Shown here: positions 22,236-29,403 of the stretch, piece by piece
Position numbering within the stretch: position 1 is the stretch's first letter
Layout of the letters: each line of letters opens with the position of its first letter
NCBI GenBank assembly: GCA_910585815.1
Contig: CAJUFJ010000042.1
Location: forward strand, 1-30,265
Reading direction: 5' to 3'
Length of the DNA stretch: 30,265 nucleotides
DNA from: an uncultured Oscillospiraceae bacterium
GTDB lineage: Bacteria; Bacillota; Clostridia; Oscillospirales; Oscillospiraceae
Program-made: the position numbers and the translations under genes
The notes under the pieces: model-generated
What the model was told of the DNA's origin: nothing
The model's input: the letters and a program-made list of their open reading frames with translations, nothing else
Databases searched by the model: none

Positions 22236-22813
22236 TCCGGTGCAGAGACCTTACCGTCTCCTTTGGGGACAGAACGGTGCTGGACCGCTTTTCCTTCGAC
22301 GTCCCGGCCGCCGGTGTCACCGCCCTCAGCGGACCCTCGGGCTGCGGCAAGACTACCCTGCTCCGGGTGCTGGCCGGGCTGGAGAAACCCCGGAGCGGGG
22401 CGGTGGAGGGCATCTCCCCCCGCCAGACCGCCCTGCTTTTCCAGGACGACCGCCTCCTCCCCTGGCGGACGGTGGGGCAGCACCTCACCGACGTGCTGCC
22501 CCGGGAGCGCTGGGGGGAGGTCCCCGCCCGGCTGGCCCTGGCCGAGCTGGAGGGGGAGGAGCACACCTTCCCCGCCGCCCTGTCCGGGGGGATGGGCCGG
22601 CGGCTGGCCCTGGCCCGGTGCCTGGCCCTGGAGGCGGGGCTGTACCTGCTGGACGAACCCTTTGCCGGGGTGGACCTGCCCCGGGCCCTGCGGATTCTGG
22701 AGCGGCTGAAGACGCTCCCCGCCCCCGTCCTGCTGGTGAGCCACGAGCCGGCGGTCCTCTCCGCCGCCGATACCGTCATAGAGCTGGACGGCCCGCCCCT
22801 GCGGACCTGTTGA
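22232..22813 (+). CDS. ABC transporter ATP-binding protein (SsuB/TauB-like)
   Basis: 193 residues, short for the family but with every motif: Walker A GPSGCGKTT (34-42), Q-loop LLFQDDRLLPWRTV (68-81), signature LSGGMGRR (117-124), Walker B LYLLDEP (137-143) and H-loop SHE (170-172). Energises uptake through the upstream permease. The GTG at 22232 overlaps the permease stop (GTGA), a typical coupled arrangement; a GTG nine bases earlier is an alternative. The usual C-terminal extension of about 40 residues is absent. Confidence 0.9.
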   Translation: MIRCRDLTVSFGDRTVLDRFSFDVPAAGVTALSGPSGCGKTTLLRVLAGLEKPRSGAVEGISPRQTALLFQDDRLLPWRTVGQHLTDVLPRERWGEVPARLALAELEGEEHTFPAALSGGMGRRLALARCLALEAGLYLLDEPFAGVDLPRALRILERLKTLPAPVLLVSHEPAVLSAADTVIELDGPPLRTC

Positions 22814-22816
22814 CCT

Positions 22817-22837
22817 GTAGGGGGCGGCGGCCCCTAC
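22817..22837 (+). repeat. Short GTAGGGG...CCCCTAC repeat
   Basis: GTAGGGGGCGGCGGCCCCTAC: a minimal unit in which only the outer ends remain, just after the ATPase stop. Confidence 0.65.
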
Positions 22838-22847
22838 ATTTGTGCGC

Positions 22848-22895
22848 AACAACGCCCATATTCCGATTACATCCCGGAATATGGGCGTTGTTTTA
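22848..22895 (+). terminator. Terminator between convergent operons
   Basis: AACAACGCCCATATTCCG (22848-22865) pairs perfectly with CGGAATATGGGCGTTGTT (22875-22892), an 18-bp stem with a 9-base loop, followed by TTATTG. It ends the ABC operon. The minus-strand nrdG stop lies at 22893-22895, so the same stem may end that operon too, although the T-run on that side is poor. Confidence 0.85.
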
Positions 22896-23414
22896 TTGCA
22901 TATATTCCTCCGCCAGCCGGACCTCTCCCGCCGCCAGGGAGGCGGGCACGTCGATGATCCGCTGGTTGCTGGACCCCCGGAAGCGCAGGCCCAGGTCCTT
23001 CTTTGCCAGGACAAAGGGGCCGTCCACCAGCACGTCCAGCCCTTCCAGCAGTTCCCGGCTGTGGGCTCCGATTTTTCCGGCGGCCAGCTCCTCAAAGCAG
23101 TAGCCGGAGTAGCACCAGATGGTCTTTTGGGGCAGCTCCCTGCGCACCCGCTCCACCAGTTCCAGAACGGCGGACTGGTTGTCCGGCTCGAAGGGCTCGC
23201 CTCCCAGCAGGGACAGCCCCCGGATGTGGTCCGGGGAGAGCAGGGTAAGAATTTTTTCCGCCTCCGCCTCCCCGAAGGGGGAGCCGTAGGAAAAATCCCA
23301 GGTTTCCGGGTTGAAGCACACCTCACAGCGGTGGGTGCAGCCGGACACAAACAGCGACACCCGCACCCCCGGGCCGTTGGCCACGTCTACCTTTTTGATA
23401 TCCGCGTAGTTCAT
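22893..23414 (-). CDS. nrdG: Anaerobic ribonucleotide reductase activating protein
   Basis: 173 residues, the normal size of this radical-SAM activase, which makes the glycyl radical on NrdD under anaerobic conditions. The cluster motif CTHRCEVC (Cys26, Cys30, Cys33; CxxxCxxC) follows the conserved opening NYADIKKVDVANGPGVRVSL. LLGGEPF (about 69-75) contains the GGE motif that binds S-adenosylmethionine. The start at 23414 follows AAGGAG. It is the last gene of the nrdD - ycxB-like - ycxB-like - nrdG operon, ten bases after the second YcxB-like gene. Confidence 0.95.
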   Translation of the reverse strand: MNYADIKKVDVANGPGVRVSLFVSGCTHRCEVCFNPETWDFSYGSPFGEAEAEKILTLLSPDHIRGLSLLGGEPFEPDNQSAVLELVERVRRELPQKTIWCYSGYCFEELAAGKIGAHSRELLEGLDVLVDGPFVLAKKDLGLRFRGSSNQRIIDVPASLAAGEVRLAEEYMQ

Positions 23415-23424
23415 AATTTTCTCC

Positions 23425-23940
23425 TTACCGCATGATTTTCAGCTTGGGGCACTTCTCCTTCAAAAAGGGAAGGAAGCTTTTCTGCTGCTCCGGGGTGAGG
23501 CAGTCCTTGAACACCAGAAAGAACTGCTGCGTTTTGCTGATGATGAAAAAAACGCCCTCCGCCTCCGCCGCCCGGGCGAAGTGCTCATAGCGCAGCAGGG
23601 TCTCACCGCCGTTGGACAAATTATGGATGTGGATGCCGTCCACGGTGAAAAAGCTCTCGTACCGGCAGGAGCCGTCGGGGTAGCTCTCCCGCAGGCGGGC
23701 GATGTTGTTCTGGAGAAGTTTCCGCTTCAACAGGGGAATCTCCACAACAAAAACCAGGGCGGCGGCGATGCTGATAACCACCAGGACCGTGTTTCCGCCC
23801 ACAAAATTCAGGGCCGCCGTTCCACAGAACAGCGCGATAAAAAGCAGCGCCAGCCACTTTGACCGGGGCGGCAGCAGATATTTTTTGAACTGCCGCAGGG
23901 TGTCCTCGTTCATGACGCCGGAAGTGCGGTACTGGTCCAT
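23425..23940 (-). CDS. YcxB-like membrane protein, copy 2
   Basis: 171 residues: cytosolic N-terminus MDQYRTSGVMNED, two membrane segments (about 30-50 and 52-70), then a C-terminal YcxB-like domain (YESFFTVDGIHIHNLSNGGETLLRYEHFARAAEAEGVFFIIS..) ending in FLPFLKEKCPKLKIMR. Function unknown. It is a paralogue of the protein at 24028, with nearly identical first nine and last 17 residues but a diverged middle. It lies directly before nrdG in the same operon. Confidence 0.8.
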   Translation of the reverse strand: MDQYRTSGVMNEDTLRQFKKYLLPPRSKWLALLFIALFCGTAALNFVGGNTVLVVISIAAALVFVVEIPLLKRKLLQNNIARLRESYPDGSCRYESFFTVDGIHIHNLSNGGETLLRYEHFARAAEAEGVFFIISKTQQFFLVFKDCLTPEQQKSFLPFLKEKCPKLKIMR

Positions 23941-23959
23941 TTTATCCTCTCCGTTTCCA

Positions 23960-24017
23960 AAACATAAGCCTCAAGACCGCTGGCAGTGTCTGCCTTTTTG
24001 ATGTTGGCGCAGTTTAT
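23960..24017 (-). pseudogene. Degenerate 5' fragment of nrdG
   Basis: On the minus strand, reading down from 24017, ATA AAC TGC GCC AAC ATC AAA AAG GCA GAC lines up with the nrdG start ATG AAC TAC GCG GAT ATC AAA AAG GTA GAC. The first 14 codons match at about 31 of 42 bases. The start codon is now ATA. Similarity continues upstream into the ribosome binding site region and fades after codon 14. The fragment follows YcxB-like copy 1 at the same distance that nrdG follows copy 2, so a [YcxB + nrdG 5'] segment was duplicated. Confidence 0.75.
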
Positions 24018-24027
24018 ACCCCATTCC

Positions 24028-24540
24028 TCAACGCATGATTTTCAGCCTGGGGCACTTCTCCTTCAGGAAGGGCAGAAAGCTCTCCTGCTGTTCCGGGGTG
24101 AGACAGTTCTTAAACACCAGGGTAAACTGATTGGCCTTTGTGTTCAAAAAGAAATAGTGCTCCGTCTCCGCCGCAGCCCGGATGTTCTCGTAGGGTAAAA
24201 CGGCCCGGACCTCGCTGCTCAAATTGCACAACGAAATGCCCTCAACGGTGAAGAAGGTCTCTATGCGCACAGGCTCGGCGCGAACCTCATGGATGCGTTT
24301 GAGAGTGCGGTGCAAAGAGAGTTTTCGCAGCAGCCAGGGGCCCATAGCAAACAGGACTGTAAATATCAAAAACAGAACCACATATAAATAGTCCCGAACA
24401 ATCATCATAAGAATGGCAAAAAGCCCCATAATTACGGCAAAAATCCGGATAAACCAGATACGCTTGCGGGATATCCAGAACCAGCTGGTTTCCCGGTAGG
24501 CGTCTTCATCCAAAACGCCCGAGGTGCGGTACTGATCCAT
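24028..24540 (-). CDS. YcxB-like membrane protein, copy 1
   Basis: 170 residues with the same plan as the copy at 23425: MDQYRTSGVLDED, two membrane segments (about 31-50 and 52-70), then the YcxB-like domain (IETFFTVEGISLCNLSSEVRAVLPYENIRAAAETEHYFFLN..) and FLPFLKEKCPRLKIMR. The start at 24540 follows AAGGAGAT. It lies 63 bases after nrdD, separated by a short repeat. Function unknown; its position in an nrd operon does not by itself prove a link to ribonucleotide reduction. Confidence 0.8.
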   Translation of the reverse strand: MDQYRTSGVLDEDAYRETSWFWISRKRIWFIRIFAVIMGLFAILMMIVRDYLYVVLFLIFTVLFAMGPWLLRKLSLHRTLKRIHEVRAEPVRIETFFTVEGISLCNLSSEVRAVLPYENIRAAAETEHYFFLNTKANQFTLVFKNCLTPEQQESFLPFLKEKCPRLKIMR

Positions 24541-24564
24541 TTCAGGTCATCTCCTTGGATAAAA

Positions 24565-24593
24565 GTAGGGGGCGGCCTCCGTGCCGCCCCCAC
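24565..24593 (+). repeat. Single-module GTAGGGGGCGGCC repeat
   Basis: GTAGGGGGCGGCCTCCGTGCCGCCCCCAC: one hairpin between nrdD and the first YcxB-like gene. Confidence 0.65.
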
Positions 24594-24603
24594 AGAAAAA
24601 CCA

Positions 24604-26730
24604 TTACAGATGCAGCACTCTCGCCTTGATCTCCTTGGTTTTGCCCACATTCCAGAAGTTTTCGCCCAAATAGCCGCAGGTGCGCCGGGTGACATTCATC
24701 TTGGACTGGTCGGTGTTGTGGCACACGGGGCACTCCCAATGAAACTCCTCGTTAATCTCAATCTCCCCGTCGAAGCCGCAGCACTGGCAGTAGTCGCTCT
24801 TGGTGTTGAACTCGGCGTACTGGATGTTGTCGTAGATAAACCGGACCACGTCCTTCAGGGCCTCCAGGTTGTGGCGCATGTTGGGGATCTCCACGTAGGA
24901 GATGCACCCGCCGGTGGAGATGCGCTGGAACTGGCTCTCGAAGGTGAACTTGTCGAAGGCGTCGATCTTCTCCCGCACATCCACGTGGTAGCTGTTGGTG
25001 TAGTAGCCCTTGTCGGTGATGTCGGGGATGGTGCCGAAGCGCTTCTTGTCGATGCGGGCGAAGCGGTAGCACAGGGACTCCGCCGGGGTGCCGTAGAGGG
25101 CAAAGCCGATATTGGTCTCTGCCTTCCAGTCGTCGCAGGCCTTGCGCAGGCGGTTCATCACTGCCAGGGCGAACTCGGTGCCGCCCTCCTGGGTGTGGCT
25201 GACCCCCTTCATCAGCTTGGTGAGCTCATACAGGCCGATGTAGCCCAGGGAGATGGAGGAGTAGCCGCCGTAGAGCAGGGGCTCGATGGACGCCCCCTTG
25301 GGCAGGCGGGCGATGGCCCCATACTGCCAGTGGATGGGGGAGGAGTCGGACCGCACCTTTTTCAGGGCGTTGTGCCGGCACATGATGGCCTCATAGCACA
25401 GGTCCAGCCGCTCCTCCAACAGCTGCCAGAACTTCTCCTCGTCGCCATTGGCCAGAATGCCGATCTGGGGCAGATTGAGGGAGACCACCCCCTGGTTGAA
25501 CCGGCCCTCGAATTTGTAGTTGCCATTCTCGTCCTTCCAGGGGGCCAGGAAGGACCGGCAGCCCATGGGAGAAAAGACGTTGCCCTGGTAGTTCTCCCGC
25601 ATCTTCTTGGCGGAAATGTAGTCGGGGTACATCCGCTTGGCGGAGCACTTCACTGCCAGCTCGGTGAGGTAGTCGTATTCCCCGCCCTTGAGGCAGTTGT
25701 GCTCGTCCAGCACGTAGACCAGCTTGGGGAAGGCGGGGGTGATGTAGACGCCCGCCTCGTTTTTGATGCCCTGCAGCCGCTGGCGCAGCACCTCCTCGAT
25801 AATCATGGCGTTCTCCTCAATATAGGGGTCGCCCTCCTGGAGGTTGAGGAACAGGGTTACAAAGGGGGACTGGCCGTTGGTGGTCATCAGGGTGTTGATC
25901 TGATACTGGAGGGTCTGCACCCCGTTTTTCAGCTCGCTGCGCACCTGGTCGTCCACCAGGCGGTCCATGGTGGCCTCGTCCACCTTGCCGGCGCACTCAT
26001 AGGCCACGTGGGCCTTGAATTTCTCCCGGCTTTTCCGCAGATACCTGCCCAGGTGGCGCAGGTCCACGCTCTGGCCGCCGTACTGGTTGGAGGCCACGCA
26101 GGCGATAATCTGGGTGACCACCGTGCAGGCCACCTGAAAGCTCTTGGGGCTCTCGATGAGCTTGCCATTCATCACGGCCCCGTTCTCCAGCATGTCACCG
26201 ATGTTGATGAGGCAGCAGTTGAAGATGGGCTGGACGAAGTAGTCCGCGTCGTGGAAGTGGATGGTCCCCTCGTCGTGGGCCTTGGAGATGTGCTCAGGCA
26301 GGAGGATGCGCCGGGTCAGGTCCCGGCTCACCTCGCCGGCGATGTAGTCCCGCTGAGTGGCGGCGATCATGGTGTTCTTGTTGGAGTTCTCCTCGGCCAG
26401 CTCCTTGTTCTCGTTGCGCAGCAGGGCCAGGATGGACTCGTCGGTGGTATTGGCCTTCCGGACCAGGGCCCGGTTGTAGCGGTAAATAATATAGGTCTTG
26501 GCCAGGTGGAACATGTTCCGCTCCACCAGCCCCTGCTCCACCAGGTCCTGGATGTCCTCCACCAGGATGCGCTGGCGCTTCTGAGCCTCGATGCTGTCGA
26601 TGATGGCGTCGATCCCCGCCCGATCCAGACGTTCCTCCGCAGGGACCTCGGCGTTGGCCTTCTCAATGGCGATCACAATCTTGCTGCGGTCATAATCTAC
26701 GCTGCTTCCGTCCCGTTTAATAACCTTCAT
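24604..26730 (-). CDS. nrdD: Anaerobic (class III) ribonucleoside-triphosphate reductase
   Basis: 708 residues, full length. It reduces ribonucleoside triphosphates to deoxy forms for DNA synthesis without oxygen. An ATP-cone allosteric domain occupies about 1-95 (MKVIKRDGSSVDYDRSKI ...), followed by the ten-stranded barrel. A zinc site of two CxxC pairs is visible at Cys648/651 and Cys667/670. The glycyl radical motif RTCGYLG lies at 683-689, with Gly686 the expected radical site. The start at 26730 follows GAGAGGAG. It is the first gene of the nrd operon, with an NrdR box over its promoter and a hairpin in its leader. Confidence 0.97.
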   Translation of the reverse strand: MKVIKRDGSSVDYDRSKIVIAIEKANAEVPAEERLDRAGIDAIIDSIEAQKRQRILVEDIQDLVEQGLVERNMFHLAKTYIIYRYNRALVRKANTTDESILALLRNENKELAEENSNKNTMIAATQRDYIAGEVSRDLTRRILLPEHISKAHDEGTIHFHDADYFVQPIFNCCLINIGDMLENGAVMNGKLIESPKSFQVACTVVTQIIACVASNQYGGQSVDLRHLGRYLRKSREKFKAHVAYECAGKVDEATMDRLVDDQVRSELKNGVQTLQYQINTLMTTNGQSPFVTLFLNLQEGDPYIEENAMIIEEVLRQRLQGIKNEAGVYITPAFPKLVYVLDEHNCLKGGEYDYLTELAVKCSAKRMYPDYISAKKMRENYQGNVFSPMGCRSFLAPWKDENGNYKFEGRFNQGVVSLNLPQIGILANGDEEKFWQLLEERLDLCYEAIMCRHNALKKVRSDSSPIHWQYGAIARLPKGASIEPLLYGGYSSISLGYIGLYELTKLMKGVSHTQEGGTEFALAVMNRLRKACDDWKAETNIGFALYGTPAESLCYRFARIDKKRFGTIPDITDKGYYTNSYHVDVREKIDAFDKFTFESQFQRISTGGCISYVEIPNMRHNLEALKDVVRFIYDNIQYAEFNTKSDYCQCCGFDGEIEINEEFHWECPVCHNTDQSKMNVTRRTCGYLGENFWNVGKTKEIKARVLHL

Positions 26731-26761
26731 TCCTGTTCTCCTCTCATTGGTAAAAGACGCT

Positions 26762-26810
26762 AAAAAAACCGCGCTTCCGCCCGGGGAGAGCCCTCCACAC
26801 CGGAAGCACG
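26762..26810 (-). promoter_or_regulatory. Terminator-like hairpin in the nrdD leader
   Basis: On the minus strand CGTGCTTCCG (26810-26801) pairs with CGGAAGCGCG (26779-26770), ten pairs with one G-U, followed after CG by TTTTTTT (26768-26762). It begins about at the predicted transcription start and ends 30 bases before the nrdD start codon. No other minus-strand gene lies upstream, so it could be an attenuator or a 5' stabilising structure. Confidence 0.6.
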
Positions 26811-26816
26811 TTATGG

Positions 26817-26845
26817 ATTATAGCACATCCGTCCCGCTTTGTCCA
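26817..26845 (-). promoter_or_regulatory. nrdD promoter
   Basis: On the minus strand TGGACA (26845-26840), 17 bases, TATAAT (26822-26817). Good boxes and spacing. Confidence 0.75.
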
Positions 26846-26858
26846 CTATATATTGTGC
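26843..26858 (-). promoter_or_regulatory. NrdR box
   Basis: CCACTATATATTGTGC on the plus strand matches the NrdR consensus ACACWATATATWGTGT at 13 or more of 16 positions, including the whole core. It overlaps the nrdD -35 box, where NrdR binding would repress. NrdR sites usually occur in pairs about 30 bases apart; a second clear box was not found, although ATACA-AGA-TGTAT lies at 26885-26897. Confidence 0.8.
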
Positions 26859-26945
26859 TGTTTTTTCACCGCCCCCAGCTGTGAATACAAGATGTATAAA
26901 CGACTTTTTACACCCCCGGACCCCGCTCTTTCCAGGGGTTTGAAG

Positions 26946-26974
26946 TTGCCAGCGGGGGTAAAATGTGGTATACT
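26946..26974 (+). promoter_or_regulatory. mnmA promoter
   Basis: TTGCCA (26946-26951), 17 bases, TATACT (26969-26974), divergent from the nrdD promoter about 100 bases away. Confidence 0.65.
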
Positions 26975-27012
26975 TTGGGTGAAATTTCAGCGAAATGCCT
27001 ATGGAGGTTTTT

Positions 27013-28068
27013 ATGGAGCAAATAACGGCCGCCGCCATGAGCGGCGGCGTGGACAGCACCGCCGCCGCCCTGCTGCTGCTGAGGGAGGGGCACAGGGTGG
27101 AGGGGGTCACCCTGCGGCTGGCCCCCTGCGGACAGGACGGGGCGGAGGACGCCCGGGCCGCCGCCCGGGCCCTGAACATCCCCCACCACCTCTTTGACCT
27201 GACCGGCCCCTTTCAGGCCCAGGTGGTGGAGCCCTTTGTCCGGGCCTATGAGATGGGCCGGACCCCCAACCCCTGCGTGGAGTGCAACCGGAGGATTAAA
27301 TTCGGCGCCCTGCTGGAGCTGGCCCGGGAGCGGGGCTGGGCCAGGGTGGCCACCGGCCACTATGCCCGGCTGGACCTGGACGCCGGCTCCGACCGCTGGC
27401 TGCTGAAAAAGGCGGCCCGCCCGGACAAGGACCAGAGCTATGTGCTGGCCATGCTCACCCAGGAGCAGCTGGCCCGGGCCCTGTTCCCCCTGGGGGAACT
27501 GGCCAAGGAGGAGGTGCGGGCCCTGGCCGCCCAGGCCGGCCTGGCCAACGCCCACAAGGGGGACAGTCAGGACATCTGCTTCATCCCCGACGGGGATTAC
27601 AGCGCCTTTATCCGCCGGCACACCGGGCGGGACTACCCCCCCGGCCCCTACCTGGACGAGGCGGGGGCGGTGCTGGGCTGGCACAGGGGGATTGTGGACT
27701 ACACCGTGGGCCAGCGCCGGGGGCTGGGGGTGTCCTCCAGCCGGGGGCGGCTGTATGTGAAGGAGGTCCGCCCCGTGGACAACACCGTGGTCCTGTCGGA
27801 CAACGCCGGCCTTTTTGCCCGCACCCTGGAGGGGTCGGGGCTGAACCTGATCCCCTGCGCCCGGCTGGACGGCCCCGTCCGGCTCCGGGCCAGGATCCGC
27901 TACCGCATGGCGGAGCAGCCCTGCACCGCCTGGCAGACGGGGGAGGACACCCTCCGCCTCACCTTCGACAGCCCCCAGCGGGCCATCACCCCCGGCCAGA
28001 CCGTGGTGCTCTACGACGGGGACACGGTGGTGGGCGGGGCGGTTATCACCCGAAGCGTCCCCGATTGA
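27013..28068 (+). CDS. mnmA: tRNA-specific 2-thiouridylase
   Basis: 351 residues, the usual length. It thiolates U34 in the wobble position of tRNAs for Lys, Glu and Gln, taking sulfur from a cysteine desulfurase relay. The PP-loop SGGVDS is at 10-15. The catalytic cysteines are Cys91 in PNPCVECN and Cys189 in DSQDICFI. TGHYAR (114-119) and the K-DQSYVL segment (139-145) are typical. The frame is open from 26995, but the GGAGG at 27003-27007 lies before the ATG at 27013, giving the standard N-terminus. The next gene follows 16 bases downstream, so it is cotranscribed. Confidence 0.96.
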   Translation: MEQITAAAMSGGVDSTAAALLLLREGHRVEGVTLRLAPCGQDGAEDARAAARALNIPHHLFDLTGPFQAQVVEPFVRAYEMGRTPNPCVECNRRIKFGALLELARERGWARVATGHYARLDLDAGSDRWLLKKAARPDKDQSYVLAMLTQEQLARALFPLGELAKEEVRALAAQAGLANAHKGDSQDICFIPDGDYSAFIRRHTGRDYPPGPYLDEAGAVLGWHRGIVDYTVGQRRGLGVSSSRGRLYVKEVRPVDNTVVLSDNAGLFARTLEGSGLNLIPCARLDGPVRLRARIRYRMAEQPCTAWQTGEDTLRLTFDSPQRAITPGQTVVLYDGDTVVGGAVITRSVPD

Positions 28069-28084
28069 CGGAAAGGAGGCCGCT

Positions 28085-28393
28085 ATGGCCAGGAAAAACG
28101 AAAAGCGCCGGCACAGCTCCACCGTGGAGCGGAAGCGCCAGCTGGAACAGGAAAAGCTGGCCGACGAGCGGAGCCGGGCAAAAAACCGCTGGAACCCCGC
28201 CGGGCGGGCGCTGCTGTGGAGCGACCTGGTGTTTCTGGCCGCCGCCTCCCTGCTGGACGCCAACCACCTGATCTCTGACACAGCCAGCGCGCTGTGTACC
28301 CTTGTGGGGGTAATCCTGCTGTTCGCCGCCCTGTGGCTGCTGTTTGGGAACAAAAAGGGGCAGGACGGCCCCGGCGGAAGATCCCGGCTGTAA
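28085..28393 (+). CDS. Small membrane protein of unknown function
   Basis: 102 residues: a strongly basic, charged N-terminus (about 1-38, KNEKRRHSSTVERKRQLEQEKLADERSRAKNR), probably a helical cytoplasmic segment, then two membrane segments (about 42-60 and 67-87) and a basic tail. No family recognised. The start at 28085 follows AAAGGAGG. It sits 16 bases after mnmA. Confidence 0.75.
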   Translation: MARKNEKRRHSSTVERKRQLEQEKLADERSRAKNRWNPAGRALLWSDLVFLAAASLLDANHLISDTASALCTLVGVILLFAALWLLFGNKKGQDGPGGRSRL

Positions 28394-28399
28394 AAAGGA

Positions 28400-28428
28400 T
28401 TGATTTTCCCTGCAATCTGGTATATGAT
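28400..28428 (+). promoter_or_regulatory. Promoter of the polytopic membrane protein
   Basis: TTGATT (28400-28405), 17 bases, TATGAT (28423-28428), 45 bases before the ATG at 28474. Confidence 0.55.
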
Positions 28429-28473
28429 AGACCATTATCAACACAAAGCTTCCCAATGAGAGGAACGGACACC

Positions 28474-29304
28474 ATGAGAAAAGATATCTTCCTGCCCGCC
28501 TTGGCTGTGGCCGGGGGCGCGGCCGGTTTTTTCCTGCGGCGGTGGCAGCTGGCCTCCGCCTACCTGCCGGAGACGGGTCTGTTCGTCCACGGCGCGCCCG
28601 CCACCCTGGCCCTGCTGGCCCTCACCGGCCTGCTGGCCCTGGCCTTCCTGCTGGCGGTTTTGAAGAAAAAGGAGGGTCTGGACGACTTCCTCCCCGCCTT
28701 CGGCTCCCCGGGCAGCGGACAGATGACCGTTTTGACCGCCGCCGGCTTTCTTCTGTTTGCCGCCGGGGGCCTGGGGATGCAGGAGGGCTTTCAGGGACTG
28801 GGGCTTTGGAGGGCCAACCCGGCCATGTACCAGCTGTCCATCCCCGGCACTCAGCTGCTGGCGGGGGTGCTGTGCATCCTGGCGGCCTTCGGGGTTCTGC
28901 TCCTGGGCCGGATGGCCTACCGGGGGGAGCTGAACGGCGCGGGCTGCTTCCTGTCCTCCTTCCCCGCCCTGGCAGGGCTGGTGTGGGTCTTCTCCGCCCA
29001 CCTGAAGCACGGCACCGAGCCGGTGCTGATGAAGTACGGCTTCGGCCTGTTCGCCGCTCTGCTGCTCACCCTGGCCCACTACTGCGTGGCCGGCTTCCTC
29101 TACGGCAAGCCCCGCCCCCGGGGCACCCTGTTCTTCGCCCTGACGGGGGTGGCCCTGGGCATTACCTCCCTGGCCGACGGCCCCGACCTGTTTACCGCCG
29201 CGGCCACCGCCGCCTTCTCCCTGTCCGCCCTGGGCTTTGCCCGGGCCCTGCTGGCCGGCCCCTGGCCGGAGCGAATGCCTCCCGTGGAGGAGGAAGAAGC
29301 GTGA
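28474..29304 (+). CDS. Polytopic membrane protein of unknown function
   Basis: 276 residues with about eight hydrophobic segments (for example ALAVAGGAAGFFL, ALLALTGLLALAFLLAVL, LTAAGFLLFAAGGLGM, GLFAALLLTLAHYCVAGFL), a cytoplasmic stretch KKKEGLDDFLPAF near 65-80, and an acidic tail (EEEEA). No family recognised and no transporter signature seen. The frame is open from 28294, but the AGAGGA at 28459 places the start at 28474; an ATG at 28456 is too far upstream of the ribosome binding site to use it. Confidence 0.78.
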   Translation: MRKDIFLPALAVAGGAAGFFLRRWQLASAYLPETGLFVHGAPATLALLALTGLLALAFLLAVLKKKEGLDDFLPAFGSPGSGQMTVLTAAGFLLFAAGGLGMQEGFQGLGLWRANPAMYQLSIPGTQLLAGVLCILAAFGVLLLGRMAYRGELNGAGCFLSSFPALAGLVWVFSAHLKHGTEPVLMKYGFGLFAALLLTLAHYCVAGFLYGKPRPRGTLFFALTGVALGITSLADGPDLFTAAATAAFSLSALGFARALLAGPWPERMPPVEEEEA

Positions 29305-29310
29305 TAATGT

Positions 29311-29378
29311 GTAGGGGCGGCCTGTGGCCGCCCGCCGAAACCGCATTGCCATAACGGGCGGCCACAGGCCGCCCCTAC
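29311..29378 (+). repeat. Complete GTAGGGGCGGCC repeat
   Basis: 68 bases, arms nearly identical to 17948-18015 (CCTGTGG/CCACAGG centres); only the loop differs. It lies between the membrane protein gene and metG. Confidence 0.85.
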
Positions 29379-29403
29379 AAACGACAGGAGTGAGATCAAT
29401 ACC

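Noticed and set aside
21467..22813. Possible 448-residue fusion ending in the ABC ATPase
   Set aside because: Its first 255 codons are the permease gene read in the wrong frame (no membrane segments). The ATPase has its own GTG start overlapping the permease stop.
24610..26763. 717-codon open frame antisense to nrdD
   Set aside because: nrdD is certain by motifs; this frame has no ribosome binding site and a low-complexity Gly/Val/Leu-rich translation.
3471..29378. Repeats considered as a CRISPR array or attachment sites
   Set aside because: The copies are scattered kilobases apart, palindromic and variable in length, with no regular spacers, cas genes or integrase.
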